Numbered from the stretch's first letter, positions 25,533 through 35,045 are shown. The stretch is DNA of 64,000 nucleotides from Tabrizicola sp. (GCF_030694085.1 NZ_JAUXZE010000009.1:62001-126000); one strand, 5' to 3'. Notes: a model not told the origin generated them from the letters alone. Numbers and translations: made by a program.

Positions 25533-26300
25533 ATGACCAGTCGTTACGACACTTCGCTGCGGGCCGAGCCCCGCGCCGCCGTTCACACGGTCCCCGCCAC
25601 CCCCGGTGGCCTGATCCGGTCTACCTTGCTTGCCGCGGGGGCCGCGGGAGCGGTCCTTGTCCTGTTCTGGCTGCCGGCCGAATACGGGATCGACCCGACG
25701 GGCATGGGCAGGCTGACCGGATTGACCGAAATGGGCGAGATCAAGCAGCAGCTTGCCGCCGAGGCCGACGCAGATGCGATGACCGCAGCAGCGTCGGCCC
25801 CCGTGCCGACCGCGCCCGTGGTGGCCGCACCCGAGATCCTTGCCCGACTTGACCGGATCGACGCCCAGCTTGCAGCCATCGCGGCGGTGATCGGCACGTC
25901 GCCCAGCAGTGCGGCCTCGGCCCCCGAGACCCCGATCGCGGCACCCCCCGATCCTGTCGAGGCGGCAGTCGCCGGGGCCACTACCCCGGATTGGCGCGAC
26001 GAGGTCAGCTACACCCTGAACGCCGGCGAGGGGATCGAGGTGAAGCTGGCGATGCAGGAAGGCCAGACTGCCCGCTACGAATGGACGGCGAATGGCGGCG
26101 TGGTGAACTTCGACCTGCACGGCGATGGCGGAGGGCAGAAGCTCAGCTACGAACAGGGCCGAGCCGTTCCCGAACAGACCGGAGAGCTGACCGCGGCCTT
26201 CACCGGCAACCACGGCTGGTTCTGGCGCAACCGCAGCGACGCGCCCGTGAGGGTGACGCTTCGCACGGGGGGCGACTACCAGGAACTGCGCGCGCCGTGA
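25533..26300 (+). CDS. Membrane-anchored periplasmic protein of the HupE module
   Basis: 255 residues. One membrane segment (about 29–47, STLLAAGAAGAVLVLFWLP) is followed by an alanine/proline-rich linker with a short helical part (ARLDRIDAQLAAIAAVIG). A C-terminal globular beta domain (about 150–255) has VEVKLAMQEGQ-like strands (seen as IEVKLAMQEGQ), VVNFDLHGDGG and GNHGWFWRNRS. It begins 16 bp after the HupE-like gene, so the two are probably translated from one message. Proteins of this kind next to HupE are described only as transmembrane anchors; a role in metal capture or assembly is inferred. Confidence 0.65.
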   Translation: MTSRYDTSLRAEPRAAVHTVPATPGGLIRSTLLAAGAAGAVLVLFWLPAEYGIDPTGMGRLTGLTEMGEIKQQLAAEADADAMTAAASAPVPTAPVVAAPEILARLDRIDAQLAAIAAVIGTSPSSAASAPETPIAAPPDPVEAAVAGATTPDWRDEVSYTLNAGEGIEVKLAMQEGQTARYEWTANGGVVNFDLHGDGGGQKLSYEQGRAVPEQTGELTAAFTGNHGWFWRNRSDAPVRVTLRTGGDYQELRAP

Positions 26301-26307
26301 GCCGCCC

Positions 26308-26341
26308 GGCCGGGGTGCAGATCGGCACTTGCACCCCGGCC
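26308..26341 (+). terminator. Strong hairpin after the HupE module
   Basis: GGCCGGGGTGCA (26308–26319) and TGCACCCCGGCC (26330–26341) form a perfect 12-bp GC-rich stem with a 10-base loop, eight bases after the stop of the anchor gene. There is no T-run afterwards, so it would be a U-less terminator or an end-protecting hairpin ahead of the TPP riboswitch. Confidence 0.5.
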
Positions 26342-26364
26342 CCATTCGCCTATGTTCGCCCTTA

Positions 26365-26443
26365 CCTCGGGGAGCCGTCACCGGCTGAGATGCGAAAGCG
26401 AACCCGTCGAACCTGAACCGGATCATACCGGCGGAGGGAAGGT
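26365..26443 (+). ncRNA. TPP riboswitch (THI element)
   Basis: The region holds the THI-box core in order: GGGGAGCC near 26369, CCGGCTGAGATG (26381–26392), then GAACCTGAACCGGATCATAC (26410–26429) and the closing CGGAGGGAA. This is the TPP-binding fold. It precedes the thiamine transporter operon by about 50 bp. With so short a distance to the ribosome site of thiB, control is likely by translation sequestration or a nearby terminator when TPP is high. Confidence 0.95.
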
Positions 26444-26491
26444 GCATGGGTTCTCCATCCCCGACCATTCCGTCGCAACATGGAGACTATG

Positions 26492-27475
26492 ATGCAAAGA
26501 CACCTCCTTGCTGCGGGCCTTCTGACCATCGCAACGCCTGCTTTGGCCGAAACTCCCGTGCTTACAGTCCTGACCTACGACAGCTTCACTTCGGAATGGG
26601 GTCCCGGCCCGGCGATCGAGGCGGCCTTCGAGGCCACCTGCGCCTGCGACCTGCGCTTCGTTCCGGCAGGTGACGGTGCCGCGCTGTTGGCCCGCGTCCA
26701 GCTGGAAGGCGCGGCCTCGGACGCCGATGTGGTCCTTGGACTGGACACCAGTCTCACCGCCGCCGCCAGTGCCACGCAACTCTTTGCGCCACATGGGAAG
26801 ACTGCGTCCACCAACCTGCCGGTTGACTTTGCCGACCCCAACTTCCTGCCCTTCGACTGGGGCTGGTTCGCCTTTGTCCACGACAAGACAAAACTGCCCG
26901 AGCCGCCGAAATCGTTCGAAGCACTCGCCGCCTCGGACCTGAAGATCGTGATCCAGGACCCGCGCTCCTCGACCCCCGGCCTAGGCCTGCTGATGTGGGT
27001 GAAGGCCGCCTATGGCGACCGCGCGCCCGAGATCTGGCAGGGCCTTGCCGACAACATCGTCACTGTCACCCCCGGATGGTCCGAGGCCTATGGGCTGTTT
27101 CTGGAAGGCGAGGCGGACATGGTGCTGTCCTATACCACCAGCCCGGCCTACCACCTGATCGCGGAAAGCGACGACACCAAGGGTGCCGCGTTGTTCGACG
27201 AAGGCCACTACATGCAGATCGAGGTCGCGGGGAAGCTGGCTTCCTCCGACCAGCCGGACCTGGCGGATCAGTTCCTTGACTTCATGCTGACCGAAGCCTT
27301 CCAGTCGGTCATTCCGCAGACGAACTGGATGTATCCGGCGGTCACCCCCGCGTCAGGCCTGCCAGAGGGCTTTGACGCCTTCCGCCCCGCGAAGTCGCTG
27401 CTGCTGGCGCCCGCACAGGCACAAGCCGCCCGCGACGCGGCACTGGCCGAATGGCAAGCCGCGCTCGCCCGCTGA
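26492..27475 (+). CDS. thiB: Thiamine ABC transporter, substrate-binding protein
   Basis: About 327 residues. A signal peptide (MQRHLLAAGLLTIATPALA) is followed by the periplasmic binding fold beginning TPVLTVLTYDSFTSEWGPGP, typical of ThiB (the YDSF and W of the thiamine pocket). Later come VLGLDTSL, FDWGWFAFVHD and VLSYTTSPAY. ATGs at 26480, 26489 and 26492 are in frame; GGAG at 26482–26485 has the best spacing to 26492. The TPP riboswitch upstream and thiP/thiQ downstream make the assignment secure. It delivers thiamine, TMP or TPP to ThiP. Confidence 0.93.
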   Translation: MQRHLLAAGLLTIATPALAETPVLTVLTYDSFTSEWGPGPAIEAAFEATCACDLRFVPAGDGAALLARVQLEGAASDADVVLGLDTSLTAAASATQLFAPHGKTASTNLPVDFADPNFLPFDWGWFAFVHDKTKLPEPPKSFEALAASDLKIVIQDPRSSTPGLGLLMWVKAAYGDRAPEIWQGLADNIVTVTPGWSEAYGLFLEGEADMVLSYTTSPAYHLIAESDDTKGAALFDEGHYMQIEVAGKLASSDQPDLADQFLDFMLTEAFQSVIPQTNWMYPAVTPASGLPEGFDAFRPAKSLLLAPAQAQAARDAALAEWQAALAR

Positions 27476-28995
27476 ACCTGATCGCCCCAGCGCTGGCAGC
27501 CCTGCTGCTGGCGCTGGTCCTCGCCCCCCTGGCCGCCGTGGGCTGGCGGGGGGCGGGGCTTTCGCTTGGCCCGGCCGACTGGGCCGCCGTTCGCTTTTCG
27601 ATCACGCAAGCCCTTCTGTCTGCTGTCTTTTCCACCGCTCTTGCCATCCCGGTTGCCCGCGCATTGGCCCGTCGCCGCTTTCCCGGTCGGACCCTGCTTA
27701 TCACCCTGATGGGAGCGCCCTTCCTGCTGCCTGCCGTCGTCGCTGTCCTGGGTCTTCTTGCCGTCTTCGGCCGCTCCGGCCTGCTCAATCAGGCCCTCAT
27801 TGCCCTCGGCCTGCCGCCCATTTCGATCTACGGCCTGCATGGCGTTGTCCTGGCGCATGTCTTCCTGAACCTTCCCCTTGCCACCCGGATGATCCTGCAA
27901 GGCTGGCTGTCCATCCCGTCCGAGCGCATCCGTCTGGCGCAATCCCTGGGCTTCGGCCCGTCCGAGACCTTTCGCCATCTCGAAGGGCCCATGCTGCGCG
28001 AGGTGCTGCCCGGCGTGGTGCTGGTGATCCTGGTGATCTGTCTGACCAGCTTCGCCGTGGTCCTGACGCTGGGCGGAGGGCCTTCCGCCACCACGATCGA
28101 GCTGGCGATCTATCAGGCGGTGCGGTTCGAGTTCGATCTGTCGCGTGCGGCGGGGCTTGCCGGGGTACAGCTGGCGGTTGGGTCGCTGGCGGCTCTGGCT
28201 GCCTGGCTGGTGACCTCACCCGCCGGCTTTGGCGCCGGGCTGGGGCGGGAGTTGAACCTGTCCGCCCCGGAAGGCTGGCGAAGGGCGGGGGACATCGCCG
28301 CGCTGAGCGCGGTCGCGCTGTTCCTGAGCCTGCCGCTGGGGGCGGTCCTGTTGCGCGGGTTGCCGGGCCTTTCGGACCTTCCCGCTGTGGTCCTGCCCGC
28401 AGCCGGTCGGTCCGTGCTGGTGGCGCTTGCCTCGTCAAGCATCGCCACGACAGCGGCGCTGACCCTGGCCCTCGCCGCCGCGCGCCGTCCGCAAATGCTG
28501 CTGGGGGCAGCGGCGACCCTGCCGCTGGCGACCTCGGGGCTTGTGCTTGGGACCGGACTTTTCCTGCTGATCCAGCCCTTTGCAACGCCGATGACGCTGG
28601 CCCTTCCGGTCACCATCCTGGTCAACGTGGCGCTTTCGCTGCCCTACCTTTACCGCATCCTGTTGCCCGAGGCTCGCGCGGTGCACAGTGACTACGGTCG
28701 TCTTGCCGACAGTCTGGCGATCCAGGGCTGGTCGCGCCTGCGCTGGCTGATCCTGCCGCGTCTTGCGCGTCCCCTTGGCTTCGGCGCAGGGATCGCCGCA
28801 GCCCTTTCAATGGGCGACCTGGGGGTGATTGCCCTTTTCGCCGGGGAACGTCAGGCGACGCTGCCGCTTGTCGTCAGCCAGCTGACCGGCGCCTACCGGA
28901 TGGAGGCCGCCGCCTCGGCCGCGCTGATCCTTGTCACCTTGTCCTTCGCCCTGTTCTGGGCCTGTGATGCCGGAGGCCGCCGTGCTGCAGCTTGA
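27451..28995 (+). CDS. thiP: Thiamine ABC transporter, permease
   Basis: 514 residues with two internally repeated permease halves, each carrying a binding-protein-dependent transport motif (EGPMLREVLPGVVLVI and ILPRLARPLGFGAGIAAALS). About twelve membrane helices are expected, as in ThiP. The start at 27451 overlaps the last 25 bases of thiB, so translation is coupled. It works with ThiB and ThiQ at the inner membrane. Its length and two-domain plan are normal. Confidence 0.92.
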   Translation: MASRARPLNLIAPALAALLLALVLAPLAAVGWRGAGLSLGPADWAAVRFSITQALLSAVFSTALAIPVARALARRRFPGRTLLITLMGAPFLLPAVVAVLGLLAVFGRSGLLNQALIALGLPPISIYGLHGVVLAHVFLNLPLATRMILQGWLSIPSERIRLAQSLGFGPSETFRHLEGPMLREVLPGVVLVILVICLTSFAVVLTLGGGPSATTIELAIYQAVRFEFDLSRAAGLAGVQLAVGSLAALAAWLVTSPAGFGAGLGRELNLSAPEGWRRAGDIAALSAVALFLSLPLGAVLLRGLPGLSDLPAVVLPAAGRSVLVALASSSIATTAALTLALAAARRPQMLLGAAATLPLATSGLVLGTGLFLLIQPFATPMTLALPVTILVNVALSLPYLYRILLPEARAVHSDYGRLADSLAIQGWSRLRWLILPRLARPLGFGAGIAAALSMGDLGVIALFAGERQATLPLVVSQLTGAYRMEAAASAALILVTLSFALFWACDAGGRRAAA

Positions 28996-29680
28996 TCGCC
29001 TGACCCTCACGCAAGGCAGCTTCCAGATGACTGCCGACTGGTCCGCAAACCCCGACGCCCGGATTGCCGTCATGGGGCCATCGGGGGCGGGGAAATCCAC
29101 CCTGCTTGCCGCAATCGCGGGCTTCCTTAAGCCGTCGTCAGGCCGCATCCTGTGGCAGGGGCGCGATCAGGCGGATGTCCCGGCCGGAGAGCGCCCGGTG
29201 ACCATCCTGTTTCAGGACCAGAACCTGTTTCCGCATCTGACCGTGGCGCAGAACCTGGGGCTTGGCCTGCGTCCCGACCTGCGGCTGACCCCTGCAGACC
29301 GGGCGCGGCTTGACGAGGCGTTGGCCCGCGTCGGCCTGGACGGGATGGGACCCCGCCGTCCCGCCCAGCTTTCCGGCGGGCAGGCCAGCCGGGCGGCCCT
29401 TGCGCGTGCGCTCTTGCGCGCCCGACCGATCCTGCTGCTGGACGAGCCCTTTGCCGCGCTGGGTCCCGCTTTGCGGGGCGAGATGCTGGACCTGGTGCGC
29501 GCGGTGGCGGACGAAACCGGGGCGCTGGTTCTGATGGTCACCCATGACCCGAAGGATGCTCTGGCGCTTGGGGGCGATACGGCCTTTGTGGCGGAGGGAA
29601 TCGTGCACGCCCCCGTCGAGACGCGGGCGCTTTTCGCCAATCCGCCAAAGGATGTGCAGGACTACCTGGGCCGCACATGA
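28982..29680 (+). CDS. thiQ: Thiamine ABC transporter, ATP-binding protein
   Basis: 232 residues, the same as E. coli ThiQ. The Walker A is GPSGAGKST, the signature is LSGGQASRAALARAL, the Walker B is ILLLDEPFAALGP, and the switch histidine lies in MVTHDPKDAL. The start chosen is GTG 28982, five bases after GGAGG. An ATG at 28967 would add five residues. The gene overlaps the end of thiP by 14 bases, and its stop is followed directly by a terminator. Confidence 0.92.
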   Translation: MLQLDRLTLTQGSFQMTADWSANPDARIAVMGPSGAGKSTLLAAIAGFLKPSSGRILWQGRDQADVPAGERPVTILFQDQNLFPHLTVAQNLGLGLRPDLRLTPADRARLDEALARVGLDGMGPRRPAQLSGGQASRAALARALLRARPILLLDEPFAALGPALRGEMLDLVRAVADETGALVLMVTHDPKDALALGGDTAFVAEGIVHAPVETRALFANPPKDVQDYLGRT

Positions 29681-29681
29681 A

Positions 29682-29709
29682 AAACCCCGCACCAGGGCGG
29701 GGTTTTTTG
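29682..29709 (+). terminator. Intrinsic terminator after thiQ (probably bidirectional)
   Basis: ACCCCGC and GCGGGGT form a stem around a short ACCAGG-type loop, followed by six T residues on the plus strand and preceded by A residues. It can therefore also end the convergent petC transcript on the other strand. Confidence 0.85.
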
Positions 29710-29728
29710 AAAGTATTGTGCAGGATGA

Positions 29729-30520
29729 TCAGGCGTGCAGCTTCTTGCCCTTGATCCCGGCCCAGATGCGCTTGTTGGTCAGGTAAAGCAGCGTCGACAG
29801 CAGCACCAGGAACAGCACGCTGACAAAGCCCGCATTCTTGCGGTCCATCAGCTTCGGCTCGGCCGCCCACATCAGGAACGAGGACACGTCCTCGGCCATA
29901 TGATGCACCGTGGCCGGATGACCATCGGCATAGGTCACCTGGTCGTCGGACAGCGGCGGCGCCATCGCGATCCAGCCGCCGGGGAAGGCGGTGTTGCCAT
30001 AGAAGTACGAGCCGAATTCTTCCTTTTCCTCGCCAGTATAGCCGGTGAGGATCGAATAGATGTATTCCGGCCCGCCCATCCCGCGGAACAGCTGGTTGAT
30101 GCCGGTGCCGTAGGGACCGTGGAACCCTGCGCGGGCCTTGGCCATCATGGACAGATCCGGCGCGCCAGCCCCGGTGTTGGCCGGGAAGTTGTCGGTCGGC
30201 AGGCCCTCGCGGTCCTCGCCGGTTTCCTTGTCGGTCACCGTGAACTGCGTGGCATAGGCCCGAACCTGATCCTCGGGGATGCCGGGGCCGCCTTCGTCGG
30301 ACAGGGTGCGCAGCGGAACGTACTTAAGTCCGTGGCAGCCCGAGCAGACCTCGGTATAGACCTGGAGGCCGCGCTGGAGCTGGAACTGGTCGAACTTCCC
30401 GAACGGGCCTTCATGGGCGAAGGCCACGTCCTCGATGTGCGTCTCTTCACCGGCGGCGATGGCACCGCCGGCAGTCAGTGTCAGCGCCGATGCGGCGATG
30501 AGTGCGATGTTGCGGATCAT
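29729..30520 (-). CDS. petC: Cytochrome c1 of the bc1 complex
   Basis: 263 residues. A signal peptide (about 1–23, ending GGAIAA) precedes the heme c motif CSGCH (59–63). The axial-ligand region with a downstream methionine follows ([12 protein letters not shown] and [12 protein letters not shown]). One C-terminal anchor helix lies near 236–252 ([16 protein letters not shown]). It passes electrons from the Rieske protein to cytochrome c. It is the last gene of the petABC operon, 13 bp after petB. Confidence 0.96.
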   Translation of the reverse strand: MIRNIALIAASALTLTAGGAIAAGEETHIEDVAFAHEGPFGKFDQFQLQRGLQVYTEVCSGCHGLKYVPLRTLSDEGGPGIPEDQVRAYATQFTVTDKETGEDREGLPTDNFPANTGAGAPDLSMMAKARAGFHGPYGTGINQLFRGMGGPEYIYSILTGYTGEEKEEFGSYFYGNTAFPGGWIAMAPPLSDDQVTYADGHPATVHHMAEDVSSFLMWAAEPKLMDRKNAGFVSVLFLVLLSTLLYLTNKRIWAGIKGKKLHA

Positions 30521-30533
30521 GGTTGGTATCCTC

Positions 30534-31871
30534 TCACTCGGCCGCGATGGTCTTGGTCCCGCCGGTGGTCGGCGAGTAGTGGGCGTTGAAGTCTTCCTCG
30601 ATGGTCGCGGGCTGGGCCAGCGGCTTCTCGATCACGCCCAGAAGCGGCAGGATCACCAGGAAGTAGGCGAACCAGTAGGCCGAGGCGATCAAGGAGATCG
30701 TGGCATAGGGTTCTTCCGCCGGCATCGCGCCGCACCACATCAGGACGATGAAATCGACGACCAACAGCGCGAACCACCACTTGAACATCGGGCGATAGCG
30801 ACCCGACCGGACAGAGGAGGTATCGAGCCACGGCGCCAGCGCCATGACCGCGATCGCGCCGAACATCGCCAGCACGCCGAAGAACTTGGCGTCGATGATG
30901 CCGAAGGACAGCCACTCGGCCGCGATGACGACCCAGACGTCCGCGGTGAAGGCGCGCAGGATCGCGTAGAACGGCAGGAAATACCATTCGGGTACGATAT
31001 GCGCGGGCGTCGCCAGCGGGTTCGCCTCGATGTAGTTGTCGGGGTGGCCCAGATAGTTCGGCATGAAGCCGACGATGGCGAAGAAAACCGCCAAGATGAC
31101 CGCCAGCGCGAACAGGTCCTTCATAACGAAATAGGGCCAGAACGGAACGGTGTCACGCTCGGCCTCTTCCTTCGATCCGCGGCGAACCTCAACACCCGTC
31201 GGGTTGTTGTTGCCGGTGGTGTGGAAAGCCCAGATGTGGACGGCGACCAGGGCCGCGATCACGAAGGGCAGCAGGTAGTGCAGCGAGAAGAAGCGGTTCA
31301 GCGTGGCGTTGTCGACGGCCGGGCCGCCCAGAAGCCAGGTCTGGATCGATTCCCCCACACCGGGGATCGCACCGAAGAGGCCGGTGATGACCGTGGCACC
31401 CCAGAACGACATCTGCCCCCACGGGAGCACGTATCCCATGAACGCGGTGCCCATCATCAGAAGGTAGATGATCATGCCGACGATCCAGGTGATCTCGCGC
31501 GGGGCCTTGTAGCTGCCGTAGTAAAGACCGCGGAAGATGTGCAGGTAGACGGCGAAGAAGAACAGCGACGCGCCGTTCATGTGCAGATAGCGGATGAAGT
31601 AGCCGCCGTTCACGTTCCGCATGATGTGTTCGATCGAGGCGAAGGCCATGTCGACATGCGGCGTGTAGTGCATCGCCAGGATGATCCCGGTGACGATCTG
31701 CAGCGCAAGGCAGAAGGTCAGGACGATGCCCCAGATCCACATCCAGTTCAGGTTCTTGGGCGTGGGGATCATGATGGTGTCGTAAAGGAGCCCCGCGATG
31801 GGCAGGCGCTTGTGCAGCCAGCGCTCACCAGCGGTCTTGGGCTCGTAATGGTCGTGCGGAATTCCGGCCAT
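30534..31871 (-). CDS. petB: Cytochrome b of the bc1 complex
   Basis: 445 residues with eight membrane helices. The paired heme histidines are in helices B and D ([21 protein letters not shown] region and [15 protein letters not shown]). The quinol-oxidation-site PEWY motif is present in [15 protein letters not shown], and [15 protein letters not shown] is also typical. Alphaproteobacterial length. It sits between petA and petC with very short gaps. It is the catalytic core of the complex in the inner membrane. Confidence 0.97.
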   Translation of the reverse strand: MAGIPHDHYEPKTAGERWLHKRLPIAGLLYDTIMIPTPKNLNWMWIWGIVLTFCLALQIVTGIILAMHYTPHVDMAFASIEHIMRNVNGGYFIRYLHMNGASLFFFAVYLHIFRGLYYGSYKAPREITWIVGMIIYLLMMGTAFMGYVLPWGQMSFWGATVITGLFGAIPGVGESIQTWLLGGPAVDNATLNRFFSLHYLLPFVIAALVAVHIWAFHTTGNNNPTGVEVRRGSKEEAERDTVPFWPYFVMKDLFALAVILAVFFAIVGFMPNYLGHPDNYIEANPLATPAHIVPEWYFLPFYAILRAFTADVWVVIAAEWLSFGIIDAKFFGVLAMFGAIAVMALAPWLDTSSVRSGRYRPMFKWWFALLVVDFIVLMWCGAMPAEEPYATISLIASAYWFAYFLVILPLLGVIEKPLAQPATIEEDFNAHYSPTTGGTKTIAAE

Positions 31872-31882
31872 GAGTGTGATCC

Positions 31883-32455
31883 TTACCCAAGCTTGATCGT
31901 GGTTTCATCGGTGAACGCGGCGACCGGCACCGGCAGGTTGCGCGGGGCGGGCCCTTTGCGGATGCGGCCCGAGGTATCGTAGTGCGAGCCGTGGCAGGGG
32001 CAGAACCAGCCGCCAAACTCACCCGCGCCGTCGCCCAGCGGCACACAGCCAAGGTGGGTGCAGACACCCATCATCACCAGCCATTCGCCGGCATCGTCCA
32101 GGGAACGGTTCGTGTCCGAGGCGTCGGTGCCCGGCTTGTTCGCGTTCTCGGACCCGGTGTCGGGCAGGTCGGTCAGCGCTGCGGCGCGCGCGGACTCGAT
32201 TTCCTCGGCGCTGCGGCGGCGGATGAAGACCGGCTTGCCCAGCCATTTCACCGTCAGCTGCGTCCCGACCTCGACGCCCGACACATCGACCATGATCGAG
32301 GCCAGCGAGCGGACATCGGCCGAAGGGTTCATCTGGTTGACCAGAGGCCAGACTGCGGCGCCCGTGGCAACCGCCCCGGCACCTGCCGTTGCGTAGTACA
32401 GGAAATCCCGCCGAGTGCCTTCGCCGGTGCCTGCGTGATCGTCTGCGTGGGACAC
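31883..32455 (-). CDS. petA: Rieske iron-sulfur protein of the bc1 complex
   Basis: 190 residues, as in Rhodobacter FbcF. A Tat-type RRDF (15–18) precedes the anchor helix [20 protein letters not shown]. The cluster ligands are in CTHLGC (132–137) and CPCHGSHYD (152–160). The start is a GTG at 32455, chosen because a GGGAGA ribosome site lies eight bases upstream and because the N-terminus then matches the conserved family start; the frame is open further upstream. First gene of petABC; the promoter probably lies in 32456–32636. Confidence 0.95.
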   Translation of the reverse strand: MSHADDHAGTGEGTRRDFLYYATAGAGAVATGAAVWPLVNQMNPSADVRSLASIMVDVSGVEVGTQLTVKWLGKPVFIRRRSAEEIESARAAALTDLPDTGSENANKPGTDASDTNRSLDDAGEWLVMMGVCTHLGCVPLGDGAGEFGGWFCPCHGSHYDTSGRIRKGPAPRNLPVPVAAFTDETTIKLG

Positions 32456-32636
32456 GAGATCTTCTCCCCTTTCAGGCCGGTGGATGCCGACCCATATGAC
32501 TTGAGGGGCAATGGATATTCCATGCCCCGCCGCGCGTGTATCTAGCCAAGGCTTTCCGCCTCGTCCAGCGGACAAAGGCGCGCAGGTCCGCATTTCTGTG
32601 CGGCACTTGGTCCAGTGTGTCGCGTGGGTCGCGGGT

Positions 32637-33245
32637 TCAGGCGGCGGGCGCGGTCGCCTGCATGGAACGGCGGGCGGAAAATTCGGCGAACCAGGCGGCC
32701 AGCGCGGGGTGCATCGCGCGCCAGTCCCGCTCGGCGTGGCGAAGATCGAGATATCCCAACCCGCAGCCGACGGCGACCAAGCCCATGTCCACGGGGCCCG
32801 ACAGATGGCTCAACCAGCGCTCCTCAAGCGCGTCCAGTGCGCGGGCGATCTTGGCCCATTGTCCCTCGACCCAAGCCGGAGAGCGGGTGTCCTCGGGGCG
32901 GACCTGCATCTCGTATCGCATCAGGACGGCGGCTTCGGCGATGCCGTCGCCGGTGGCTTCGATCACCAGGGTATCCCAGAGGTGCGGGGCGGCGGGGTAG
33001 AGGCCCGCGTGCAGGAGGTCGTCGAGATAGCGGGTGATCACCCGGCTGTCGTAGAGGGTCGGTCCGTCGGGTCGTTCCAGCGCCGGGATCTTGCCAAGGG
33101 GGTTGCGGTCGACGGGCAGCGTGCCGGGGTCGAGCGGGTGTCCTGACACGGGCACGAGGGTGACGCGGTCGGCTGCCCCGGCTTCATGAAGGAGGACCAT
33201 GACCTTCCTGACGAAAGGCGACAGCGGTGCGTGAAAGAGCTTCAT
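32637..33245 (-). CDS. Glutathione S-transferase family protein
   Basis: 202 residues. [23 protein letters not shown] gives the thioredoxin-like start with the SPF active-site turn. [27 protein letters not shown] carries the cis-Pro and the glutathione-binding Asp-Ser. The C-terminal helical domain ends in a divergent tail. It probably has a detoxification or stress role, with unknown substrate. It overlaps the stop of the 105-residue gene upstream (ATGA), so the two are co-translated. It lies upstream of petA in the same orientation. Confidence 0.85.
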   Translation of the reverse strand: MKLFHAPLSPFVRKVMVLLHEAGAADRVTLVPVSGHPLDPGTLPVDRNPLGKIPALERPDGPTLYDSRVITRYLDDLLHAGLYPAAPHLWDTLVIEATGDGIAEAAVLMRYEMQVRPEDTRSPAWVEGQWAKIARALDALEERWLSHLSGPVDMGLVAVGCGLGYLDLRHAERDWRAMHPALAAWFAEFSARRSMQATAPAA

Positions 33246-33559
33246 TCTTCAGTCGCTCGCACGCGGAGGCGGGCCATCAGGCCGGCGTCGAATTCGTAGC
33301 TGCGGCCCCGGAAGCGGACCACCCGGCGGACCCTGGCAGTCGCGTTGGTCTGGCGATCCCCCGGATTGTCGGCGACCCGGTCGACGGGGCGGTGGAGGGT
33401 GAGGCCTTCGCCCAGGTCGTCGAGGGCGTCCTCGGCCCGCTGGTCGGTGCGGCCGGGGTGGGTGGCGGAGCGGATCCATCGGGTCACGGCCCAGGTCGTC
33501 GTCGCGACCAGACCCAGGCGGACGGCGAGGGGGATCAGGGGGGCGAGGGGCAGGGGCAT
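33242..33559 (-). CDS. Small hypothetical membrane-associated protein
   Basis: 105 residues from the ATG at 33559, which has GGAGG six bases upstream; the frame is open to 33667 but without a comparable start. One hydrophobic segment (about 3–22, LPLAPLIPLAVRLGLVATT) is followed by a basic region rich in Arg and Asp. The C-terminus contains VVRFRGRSYEFDAGLMARLRVR. No family is recognised. Tight overlap with the GST gene indicates co-expression. Confidence 0.6.
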   Translation of the reverse strand: MPLPLAPLIPLAVRLGLVATTTWAVTRWIRSATHPGRTDQRAEDALDDLGEGLTLHRPVDRVADNPGDRQTNATARVRRVVRFRGRSYEFDAGLMARLRVRATEE

Positions 33560-33731
33560 GAGAACCTCCGGGAAACGCTGGCCGACTGTAGGGGCGGAGG
33601 GGGCGCCGTGTAAACTGGCTGTGCGAGTGTCCACGGTGGTCAAGATCGTTATAGGAATTGATTTCAATAGCTTGGCCGCGGACGGTAACGGAAGTTTAAC
33701 GATTGGCCAAAGCCATGCGCACCGCGGCGGA

Positions 33732-34202
33732 TCAGGTCCCGCCGAGCAGCCAGTCGTTCACGGCCTGCGCCATCTCTTCCGGCCGCTTGCCGCTGGTGTG
33801 ATAGGTGGTGAAGGGAAGCATTTCGGGTGGGTCGCGCAGGTCCAGCTCCATCCGGTAGGTCGTGCCGTCGCTGTCGGTGCTGACCCCGACCCGCGCCCGG
33901 TCCAGCCGGTCGAGCCGGTGCATCGTCTGTGTCAGCCCAAGAACCGAACGCCGGGTCCGGGTCACGGTTCCGGCGCTGCGGTCAAAGGTCAGGCGCACCC
34001 GCTGCACCATCAGCGCGCCGATCAGAAGTGGCACACCAACGCCGATCAGAAGCATCATCACGCCACCGAAGATCTCTCCCGAGGCAAGGATCGCCATGCC
34101 GCCGAAGGCAAAGACCAGTGCCATGACGATCATCAGGATGCCGATGAACCAGGGTCGATCCTCGATCATCAGCAGATTGTCAGTGCGGTGGATGACCTTC
34201 AT
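33732..34202 (-). CDS. Small two-helix membrane protein of unknown function
   Basis: 156 residues. Two adjacent membrane helices (about 18–40 and 42–67) follow a short N-terminus MKVIHRTDNLLMIEDRPW. The rest is a cytoplasmic or periplasmic beta-rich domain containing LTFDRSAGTVTRTRRSVLG, which resembles a PH-like fold. It overlaps the stop of the FMN-binding regulator gene (ATGA), implying a two-gene unit. No specific function can be named. Confidence 0.65.
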   Translation of the reverse strand: MKVIHRTDNLLMIEDRPWFIGILMIVMALVFAFGGMAILASGEIFGGVMMLLIGVGVPLLIGALMVQRVRLTFDRSAGTVTRTRRSVLGLTQTMHRLDRLDRARVGVSTDSDGTTYRMELDLRDPPEMLPFTTYHTSGKRPEEMAQAVNDWLLGGT

Positions 34203-34819
34203 GGCAAATCCCGGATCAGCGCGGCAATTGCTTGCGCGGCGGCGTCACCTTGCGACAGGGCCGTTGCCGCACGGGCACGGATTTCGGGGGTCTTGCTCTG
34301 GTTCAGCTTCCAGGTGCCATCGACCGAACTGACGTGGAAGCGGAAGGGCAGGATCATCCGCATCATCCGGGGCATCGCGCCTTCGGTCATCTTGGCGCTG
34401 GTCCAGGGGCGCTTGTCGGCGATTCGGGTTTCATGTTCAGCCGAGAGGGCATCGACATGGGGGCGCAGCGCGTCCTCGGGCAGGGGTTCGAGGGTTCCGC
34501 GCAAGTGGACGGCGACATAGTTCCAAGTCGGGACTTGGTCCGGGACGTCCTGATGCGGGCCGTACCAGTCAGGTGAGATGTAGGCATCGGGGCCGGAGAC
34601 GGCGAGAAGGGCCGGGGCGGGCAGATCCGCGCGGGCGATGGGGTTCGAGCGGGCGAGGTGCAGGTCTGCAAAGCTGGCGTCGTCGTTCAGAAGGAACGGG
34701 ATGTGGGCAGCCAACGGGCCGTCGGGGCCGTTGACCGACAGGATGCCGAAGCCCCGGGCGCGCACGAAGGCGAGGTTCCGGTCGCGGGGCTCCTGGCGGA
34801 AGGCGGGGTTCGGGTGCAT
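34199..34819 (-). CDS. PaiB-type FMN-binding negative transcriptional regulator
   Basis: 206 residues starting MHPNPAFR. The split-barrel flavin-binding fold of the PaiB family is shown by LSVNGPDGPLAAHIPFLL, HLARSNPI, AYISPDWY and VPTWNYVAVHLRG. PaiB proteins affect degradative-enzyme or polyamine-related control in Bacillus; in proteobacteria the role is unclear. The frame stays open far upstream to 34957, but the ATG at 34819 is the family start. Its stop overlaps the next gene. Confidence 0.88.
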   Translation of the reverse strand: MHPNPAFRQEPRDRNLAFVRARGFGILSVNGPDGPLAAHIPFLLNDDASFADLHLARSNPIARADLPAPALLAVSGPDAYISPDWYGPHQDVPDQVPTWNYVAVHLRGTLEPLPEDALRPHVDALSAEHETRIADKRPWTSAKMTEGAMPRMMRMILPFRFHVSSVDGTWKLNQSKTPEIRARAATALSQGDAAAQAIAALIRDLP

Positions 34820-34856
34820 TGCGGGGGGCTTTCGGGCGCAGCGGGTGGCGACAGGA

Positions 34857-34901
34857 CAAAATCCTTCGAAGGATTTTGCAAATCTTTTCGAAAAGATTTG
34901 C
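34857..34901. repeat. Two adjoining long perfect palindromes
   Basis: The first palindrome covers 34857–34878 (22 bp) with core AAATCCTTCGAAGGATTT. The second covers 34878–34901 (24 bp) with core AATCTTTTCGAAAAGATT. They share one base and both centre on TTCGAA. They are AT-rich against a GC-rich background. They sit between the PaiB-like gene and rpmJ, both on the minus strand. They could fold as back-to-back hairpins in RNA or be a family of interspersed palindromic repeats common in related genomes. Confidence 0.8.
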
Positions 34902-34975
34902 GCTTTTCGAGCGACGTCGTCTTCTCGTCGCGGACCCGCGAGGAGTGACGACGTCATCGACGAGCCGACAAACGG

Positions 34976-35005
34976 AAAAGGCCGCCGAGGTTTCCCCCAG
35001 CGGCC
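34976..35005 (-). terminator. Intrinsic terminator of rpmJ
   Basis: On the minus strand GGCCGC and GCGGCC (35000–35005 and 34980–34985) pair across a 14-base loop and are followed by four T residues. It lies about 40 bp after the rpmJ stop. Confidence 0.6.
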
Positions 35006-35045
35006 CCTGATTCCGTCAGCCGAAGGCGGCTAAGCCCTGGCGGGC

